The position numbers were made by a program, and so were the translations under genes. 64,000 nt of DNA from a bacterium (GTDB lineage: Bacteria; Myxococcota_A; Bradymonadia; Bradymonadales; Bradymonadaceae). The stretch is from NCBI GenBank assembly GCA_030427705.1, contig JAUIBR010000022.1, positions 1 to 64,000 of the forward strand, given 5' to 3'. Below, in pieces: positions 61,223-64,000 of this stretch; the first letter of the stretch is position 1; every line of letters begins with the position of its first letter. The notes below the pieces were generated by a model. It saw only the letters and a program-made list of their open reading frames with translations, made no database searches and had not been told where the DNA came from.

Positions 61223-63046
61223 ATGACCAAACAGATTCGCGTCCTCGACAACTTCGGTAACGAGTATTTCTACCCGGTAGAACAATCGGTAGCCGAAGTT
61301 TCGATCGGTCGAAGCCAGAACAATGACATCATCCTGGGGAGCAAGACGGTTAGCCGTCGCCATGCGATCATCAAGATCATGGGCGACCGCATCCTTCTGG
61401 TAAACCAGAGCGCCAACGGCTGCCTCGTTAATGGTGAGCGCGTTGACCGAGTGCGCGAGATGCGACTGGGCGAACCTGCGCAGATCGACGTGTATCGAAT
61501 CAGTGTAGAAGGCCCAGAGGGAACATCAGCGCCGGCAGCGACCGGACCTGCATCCGCTCCCGTGTCTCGAGCGTCGACACCGAAAGCCAGTACGCCCGAT
61601 CCCAAGCCTAAGGCCAAAAAGAAGAAAGGTACCCAACGTGATATGGGTACCAAGGACCTGCGGTCTACAGACCCTGCAGACGTCGCGGCATACCTCGGAT
61701 TCCTGTCCCCGGACAATGCACCAGAGGAGCCGCGTATCAGCCTGACCGGGCAAGAGGTCGAGGTTGTCGCGCGTGAAAAACGCCGCGAACTGGTCCGATT
61801 TAAGTCGCAACTTCACGAAGAACTCAAAGAGCGACTCGACCTTCACAGCTTCCAGATTACCGACTACGCGTCCCCACGCGTTGTCCGACAGGTTTCAGAG
61901 AAGCTTAAAGAGCTTCTGACCATGTACGAGAACATGATTCCGCCGCCGTTCACGCGCGATCTCGTGTTCAAAGAACTCATGGACGAAGTCTGTGGTTTGG
62001 GCCCGATCGAGGACCTCATCAAGCACCGCAAGGTCAGCGAGGTCATGGTCGTCGACCGCGACCACATCTACGCCGAATTGGCGGGTCAGATCGTCCTCAC
62101 AGACCGTTTCTTCAACGACGAAAAGTCGATGATGACCGTCATCGAACGTATCGTTATCCCACGTGGTCGTCGTATCGATGAATCGACGCCTCTTGTGGAT
62201 ACTCGTCTTGAAGACGGCTCTCGCGTGAACGCCGTTATCCCGCCGCTCGCATTGAAAGACCCATGTCTGACGATTCGAAAGTTCCCTGAAGACCGCCTCG
62301 GTGTGGGTGATCTCATCAACTTCGAATCGATGACCGGTGAGATGGCGAAATTCCTGGCGCGTGCGGTGCGATCTCGAAAGAACGTCATCATTTCAGGCGG
62401 TACGGGTTCTGGTAAGACCACGCTCCTAAACGTCCTGTCATCGTTCATCGGCCCGACGGAACGTGTTGTCACTATCGAAGACGCGGCCGAATTGCAGCTT
62501 CAGCAGGAACACGTTGTGTCTCTGGAGACGAAGCCACCCAACCTAGAAGGCAAAGGCGCGATCGAGATTCGAGACCTCGTGAAAAACGCCCTCCGAATGC
62601 GTCCGGACCGAATTGTGGTGGGCGAGTGTCGTGGCGGTGAAGCGATCGACATGTTGCAGGCTATGAATACGGGTCACGATGGTTCGATGACCACGGTTCA
62701 CTCCAACAGTCCTGTTGAGGCGATCTCACGCTTGGAAACGCTCGTTCTTATGTCGGGTATGGACCTTCCAACCCGCGCTATTCGAGAGCAGATCGCGAAC
62801 TCCGTGAACATTATCGTGCAGCAGTCGCGTTTCAGCGATGGCTCTCGACGTGTGAGCTATATCTCGGAAGTCATTGGAATTGATGATGATGGATTCGTTC
62901 AGATCGAAGACATCTACATCTACAAGCAGACCCACCTTGACGAGAACAACAAGGTCCAAGGTTACCACCTGGCAACCGGCTACCTGCCGAGCTTCGTGCA
63001 GGAGTTCATCGTCAAAGGCATGGCCGCCGCAGAAGACTTCTTCTAG
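61223..63046 (+). CDS. cpaF: FHA-CpaF fusion: Tad secretion ATPase with N-terminal FHA domain
   Basis: 607 residues, 4 bp after the secretin. Residues about 1-95 are an FHA phosphothreonine-binding domain ([37 protein letters not shown]). A Pro/Ala/Lys linker (100-140) follows. The CpaF ATPase occupies about 190-600: Walker [13 protein letters not shown] near residue 391, [16 protein letters not shown], the Walker B/His-box region ([23 protein letters not shown]). The motor drives pilin polymerisation. The FHA domain would let a Thr kinase or phosphoprotein control the motor. Confidence 0.94.
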   Translation: MTKQIRVLDNFGNEYFYPVEQSVAEVSIGRSQNNDIILGSKTVSRRHAIIKIMGDRILLVNQSANGCLVNGERVDRVREMRLGEPAQIDVYRISVEGPEGTSAPAATGPASAPVSRASTPKASTPDPKPKAKKKKGTQRDMGTKDLRSTDPADVAAYLGFLSPDNAPEEPRISLTGQEVEVVAREKRRELVRFKSQLHEELKERLDLHSFQITDYASPRVVRQVSEKLKELLTMYENMIPPPFTRDLVFKELMDEVCGLGPIEDLIKHRKVSEVMVVDRDHIYAELAGQIVLTDRFFNDEKSMMTVIERIVIPRGRRIDESTPLVDTRLEDGSRVNAVIPPLALKDPCLTIRKFPEDRLGVGDLINFESMTGEMAKFLARAVRSRKNVIISGGTGSGKTTLLNVLSSFIGPTERVVTIEDAAELQLQQEHVVSLETKPPNLEGKGAIEIRDLVKNALRMRPDRIVVGECRGGEAIDMLQAMNTGHDGSMTTVHSNSPVEAISRLETLVLMSGMDLPTRAIREQIANSVNIIVQQSRFSDGSRRVSYISEVIGIDDDGFVQIEDIYIYKQTHLDENNKVQGYHLATGYLPSFVQEFIVKGMAAAEDFF

Positions 63047-63088
63047 AGCCCATTTTTCAAGGGTTTGGGGGCCAAGATCGCGACGTAT

Positions 63089-63102
63089 GCGCAAGCTTGC
63101 GC
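63089..63102. promoter_or_regulatory. Perfect 14-bp palindrome between cpaF and tadB
   Basis: GCGCAAGCTTGCGC, within the 164-bp gap between two genes that are usually contiguous. It may be an operator or a weak terminator stem; there is no T-tract. Confidence 0.4.
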
Positions 63103-63210
63103 GTGGGGACATGTCGCGTTAAACTTCAACAACTAAAAAAGCGACACAAAACCGCGTGTTGTGCCATAATGAAGGCGCTAACACGTTCACACTGATGAAG
63201 AGGAAATCGC

Positions 63211-64000
63211 GTGGAAGGTAACGCGACGCTATGGGTGGCATTGGGCCTGATTTTCGTGGCGACAATGCTAGGTATTCTCGGCGGTGGTGAGTGGATCGCC
63301 AACCGCGTCGCCAAAGAACGCGGCGTCTACGAGAAGATTATTGGGAAAGAGCTCTATCGACTCTTCCTCGATATTTCGCCTCAAGAATTCTTCCTCGCAC
63401 ACTGTGTTGTGTTCGTCATGTGCATCGTCATGGCGGGGATCATGCTTGAGGACTGGGTGTTCGGGACGATCGTCGGCGGTGCTGCCGGGGTCATGCTACC
63501 GCGCTTCTATCTGAAGAAGATGTGGGGCGACCGTATGAAGCTCCTCGACGAACAAGTCGAAGAATCCATGATCTACATGGCCAACAGCTTCAAAGCTAAC
63601 CCCGCACTTCCCGATGCTATTCAGGACGTCATCAACTCGATGGGTCCACCGATCACTCAGGAATTGAGCGTCCTTTTGAAGGAATACAAACTGGGTACGC
63701 CTCTGGACGTAGCGCTGATCAACATGCAGCGACGTGTGCCATCGCGTAACCTTCAGCTGGCCGTTTCAGCCCTGATTATTGGCCGAACGGTCGGTGGTAA
63801 TATTCCGAAGATTCTTGAGGATATCTCGAGCACGATTCGCGAGAGTTATCGCCTTGAGCGTGTCATTGATACCCAAACCGCCCAGGGTCGAATGCAGGCT
63901 TGGGTCATGGGTCTGATGCCCGCGGTCGTTGTTGGTATGTTCTACCTAATGGACCCCGAGTTGATCACCCCACTGTTTGAGACGCTTCCGGGCTATCTCA
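63211..64000 (+). CDS. tadB: TadB-like type II secretion F-family protein (cut by the window end)
   Basis: The start is the GTG at 63211 with GAGGAAATCGC just upstream; the frame is open to the window end, so at least 263 residues are coded and the stop is not visible. It begins MEGNATLWVALGLIFVATML. Membrane segments follow at about 10-30, 70-85 and 92-105, then the T2SSF core: MKLLDEQVEESMIYMANSFK, LPDAIQDVINSMG, GRTVGGNIPKILEDISSTIR. TadB and TadC form the inner-membrane platform under the CpaF motor. Continues the Tad operon. Confidence 0.88.
   Translation, partial: MEGNATLWVALGLIFVATMLGILGGGEWIANRVAKERGVYEKIIGKELYRLFLDISPQEFFLAHCVVFVMCIVMAGIMLEDWVFGTIVGGAAGVMLPRFYLKKMWGDRMKLLDEQVEESMIYMANSFKANPALPDAIQDVINSMGPPITQELSVLLKEYKLGTPLDVALINMQRRVPSRNLQLAVSALIIGRTVGGNIPKILEDISSTIRESYRLERVIDTQTAQGRMQAWVMGLMPAVVVGMFYLMDPELITPLFETLPGYL

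Overview
The window reads as a chromosomal segment of a Gram-negative bacterium from the Myxococcota/former Deltaproteobacteria, most likely Bradymonadia-like. The reasons are the moderately high G+C, the very high density of lipoproteins (lipobox Cys followed by acidic or Asn-rich linkers such as repeated NN-Q/NN-V/NN-G units), a C-terminal MYXO-CTERM-like sorting tail, paired DHOR-type haem proteins, and a Tad pilus locus with an FHA-CpaF fusion. This placement is inference from gene style; there is no rRNA. No tRNA, rRNA or CRISPR array was recognised.

Layout. 1-138 is a left-edge non-coding stretch with insertion-sequence-like repeats. 139-5964 (minus) is a tightly overlapping operon: lipoprotein with PEGA tail, M14 zinc carboxypeptidase lipoprotein, FGE-like lipoprotein, APC amino-acid permease. 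6128-12774 holds lipoproteins, a c-type cytochrome, a beta-barrel/coiled-coil protein, a pectinacetylesterase-like lipoprotein and a sterol-desaturase-like hydroxylase. 12884-17534 has a MscS channel, a small unknown, a TPR protein, an SRPBCC protein and an M15 peptidase with a golvesin-like domain and a sorting tail. 17541-21061 is a VOC protein, D-aminoacylase-type amidohydrolase and TetR regulator unit, with two inverted arrays of short hairpin repeats beside the VOC gene and a dyad operator upstream of the regulator. 21238-24918 has a small holin-like membrane protein, PspA and a large TPM-domain membrane protein. 25009-30836 is a complete seven-function Mrp/Pha cation/proton antiporter operon with fused A-B subunits. 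30905-39408 includes urocanase, a response regulator, DUF445, a Cys-rich lipoprotein, an alpha/beta hydrolase and MutH.

39311-43299 is the most striking part. An exactly repeated 96-bp segment of the 3' end of mutH brackets a 3.9-kb, visibly more A+T-rich insert encoding a subtilisin-like lipoprotein and two other exported proteins. The second repeat copy still runs into what looks like the original mutH stop codon. The subtilisin start region holds a (TTATTCG)3 heptamer tract that puts the only well-placed RBS/start out of frame, which suggests an ON/OFF switch.

43325-51530 has an unknown protein, RarD, and a six-gene lipoprotein operon built round a double-length DHOR protein and a DUF192 protein. 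51607-55239 encodes a 1210-residue protein I do not recognise. 55427-57634 is a PfkB kinase, HD hydrolase and SDR-like operon. 57739-64000 is a Tad/Flp pilus locus: two CpaB paralogues each closed by a strong terminator, then the secretin, FHA-CpaF, and a TadB-like protein cut by the right edge.
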